20,598 bases of DNA from Vitrella brassicaformis (Eukaryota; Sar; Vitrellaceae), in assembly GCA_001179505.1 (NCBI GenBank), contig CDMY01000490.1:2148-22745 (forward strand), read 5' to 3'. The notes below the pieces were generated by a model. It saw only the letters and a list, made by a program, of their open reading frames with translations. It was not told where the DNA came from and did no database searches. Shown here piece after piece: positions 19,017-20,598 of this stretch. Within the stretch, counting starts at the first letter, position 1; every line of letters starts with the position of its first letter. Position numbers and translations under genes: made by a program.

Positions 19017-20597
19017 CTAGTGTATCTTCCAGCGGCGCCGCCCACCACGCACACACATACTCGCACTACGTGCCAACGCAATAGACAGACGAGCACGAAC
19101 CCATCCCATCACCTGGCCATACGACTTGTCTGCCCACGCAGCCTTGGTGCGCAGCTTCTCAACCAGGCGGCTGAAAAAACCGTTGGCCTCTCTGCCCCAC
19201 ACACCATCCACCGTGACGCACCACACACGGCTGTGGTGGGCCTTCTTGGTCTTGGCCTTGCTCTTGAGGATGGAGGCGGTGGATTGCTTGCGGTAGGACG
19301 GTGCGTCAGCGTTCGTCACGCATACGTCGAACGACACGTCCTTCTGCCTCTCCCACACCCCTATCACCACCATGTCCGTCCGCACCCCCTTTTCCCCCTC
19401 CTCCTCGGGCTCCACGATCACCACCTCCTTCCTGACCGCCGACTCACCCCAAGCCTTGGCAGAAAGGTCGCACAGCACGTCCACCACCTCGTTGTGCCGC
19501 CGAATCACCAACCCACCCACCCCACAGTTGAGGGCGTGGTCAAGCGAGTATGCAGCCCCGCAGCCGTCGCAGTGGGTGGGCATCTTGGGAGGCTCGTAGG
19601 CGTATCGGATGGCCATGTTGTCGCGGAACTCGTCAGGCGTCAGGTCGGTGTGGTCCTCTGCGTCAGGGCGGCAAGTCACCCACCCGGCCGTCTTGGCCTC
19701 GATCGCCCGGTGGACCGCCCGTCGTCTCTCTGGGGGCAGCTGCTGGAGGCCGTCCTCGAAGCGCTCCTTGGCTGCCTCATCGGTCGCCCGCCGCCCCTCC
19801 TTGACCACTTGCTGCATCTCGGCGCGGTGCTGGAAGGGGTTGAATGGAGGGCCGTCGGGTGGGTCGCCGTTCTGGATGGTGGACACCAGCAGGGAGGTGC
19901 CCTTGGTGGACGTCTTGTATGCCGCCGCCACTCGCTCCGTCGGGTCCCTCACCCCCATCCCCCCATGACGCGCAGGCAGCATCATCAGCTGGGCCTCAGT
20001 GGCGGTCACCGCATGGCTGGAGAGCTGGGTGAGGTAGTGGGTGAGGGCATATCGCAGCGGCTCGAATGTCGCCCGCTCCTCAGGCATCACCCGCATGAAG
20101 AAATCCCACTCGGCCTGCAGAGACGTTGTGAGTGCCGTGTGGGCTGCCTGCGGGTATCTGGCCGCTGCGTCCGCCATCCGGTTGACACACCGCTGCCACT
20201 CCTGCACCCTCTCGGTGGCGTAAGCCCGCTTGACCTCCGCGGTCCCCACAAATCCCCCCATATATCGAGCACCACTCACAATCTCCACGTCGGTATCGCC
20301 AAACACCTCCCGCGCCCGCTCCTCGCAACCCGCCCGCACCACCAGCTTGGTCTTCTTGCCGTTGGGGTGGTAGCCCCTCAGTGGCCCTCTTCGCTGCAGC
20401 TCATTCCACCACTCGCGCACCGGCTAGAGGTCTCCCACCTTGGCGGAGTCGTCGGCAAACCATGCCTGAGGGCCCTCCTCTGCTGGCCGCTTCATCTCCC
20501 ACACGAGCGGAAGGGTGGCCACAGAGTAGAAGAGGGAGGCCAAGGGATCGCCTTGTGTGGTCCCTTCTCGGCTCCACAGCGGCGCGGACTGGTCGCG
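19017..20597 (-). mobile_element. R2-like non-LTR retrotransposon, 3' part with in-frame stop
   Basis: The minus strand reads 527 codons from the window edge to a stop at 19017, with one internal TAG at 20424-20426. Upstream of it are reverse-transcriptase signatures SREGTTQGDPLASLFYS and the catalytic FADD (20448-20459). Downstream are the GYHPNGKKTKLVV block and a thumb-like region (ARYMGGFVG). Further on is a CCHC knuckle CDGCGAAYSLDHALNC (19524-19571; C-x2-C-x7-H-x3-C), followed by RRHN, an RTD motif and SFDVCVTN. This knuckle plus PD-(D/E)xK-type arrangement is the restriction-like endonuclease of the R2/R4/CRE group, which usually inserts at specific sites. The 5' part lies outside the window. 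The TAG falls soon after the catalytic FADD, so this copy is probably inactive unless the codon is bypassed. The frame is otherwise open for over 460 codons, suggesting recent insertion. Confidence 0.85.
20424..20426 (-). other. In-frame TAG interrupting the reverse transcriptase
   Basis: The minus-strand codon TAG follows ...KVGDL and precedes PVREWW... in the same frame as the RT motifs on both sides. No splice pair that would remove it was apparent. Confidence 0.85.
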
Positions 20598-20598
20598 C

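Noticed and set aside
19372-20032. Several plus-strand ORFs opposite the retroelement
   Set aside because: They are antisense shadows. The minus frame carries the RT, CCHC and endonuclease motifs.

Overview
The window looks like nuclear DNA of an intron-rich, gene-dense protist. The evidence is many short exons with GT-AG (and a few GC-AG) introns, TG tracts directly before 3' splice sites, a eukaryotic tRNA gene without an encoded CCA, and a non-LTR retrotransposon. The style resembles a chromerid alveolate such as Vitrella brassicaformis. That is an inference from style and no species assignment was tested.

Layout: (1) 81-508 (+) 3' end of an unrecognised gene. (2) 1195-2030 (-) C-terminal fragment of an insulysin-like M16 peptidase, probably decayed. 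(3) 2512-3306 (-) acidic/proline-rich protein of unknown function. (4) 3468-4590 (+) complete seven-exon molybdenum-cofactor gene (MoaC/CNX3 family) with a putative mitochondrial presequence, transcribed divergently from (3). (5) 4800-7000 (-) secreted, mucin-like Pro/Thr/Ser-rich protein with a signal peptide, phase-0 exons and a 13-residue repeat. (6) 7225-8888 (+) complete ten-exon protein-L-isoaspartate O-methyltransferase. (7) 9436-9507 (+) tRNA-Asp(GUC). (8) 10208-17180 (+) a 26-exon SPEN-family RNA-binding protein with four RRMs and a C-terminal SPOC domain; its first exon is unresolved. (9) 17655-18712 (-) two-exon protein with two NUMOD4/HNH modules. (10) 19017-20597 (-) 3' part of an R2-like non-LTR retrotransposon with reverse transcriptase, CCHC knuckle and restriction-like endonuclease, interrupted by an in-frame TAG.

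Exon boundaries were chosen by hand so that reading phase is kept across every junction and family motifs are restored. The four strongest models (MoaC, PIMT, SPEN and HNH) each keep an open frame through all junctions. The left 17 kb is ordinary host sequence: cofactor synthesis, protein repair, RNA processing, a surface or secreted protein and a tRNA. The right 3 kb is mobile-element territory. The most unusual points are the duplicated NUMOD/HNH protein beside the retroelement, the TG-tract 3' splice sites, a long imperfect inverted repeat upstream of the tRNA, and the M16 fragment that has lost an internal segment at a TG repeat.
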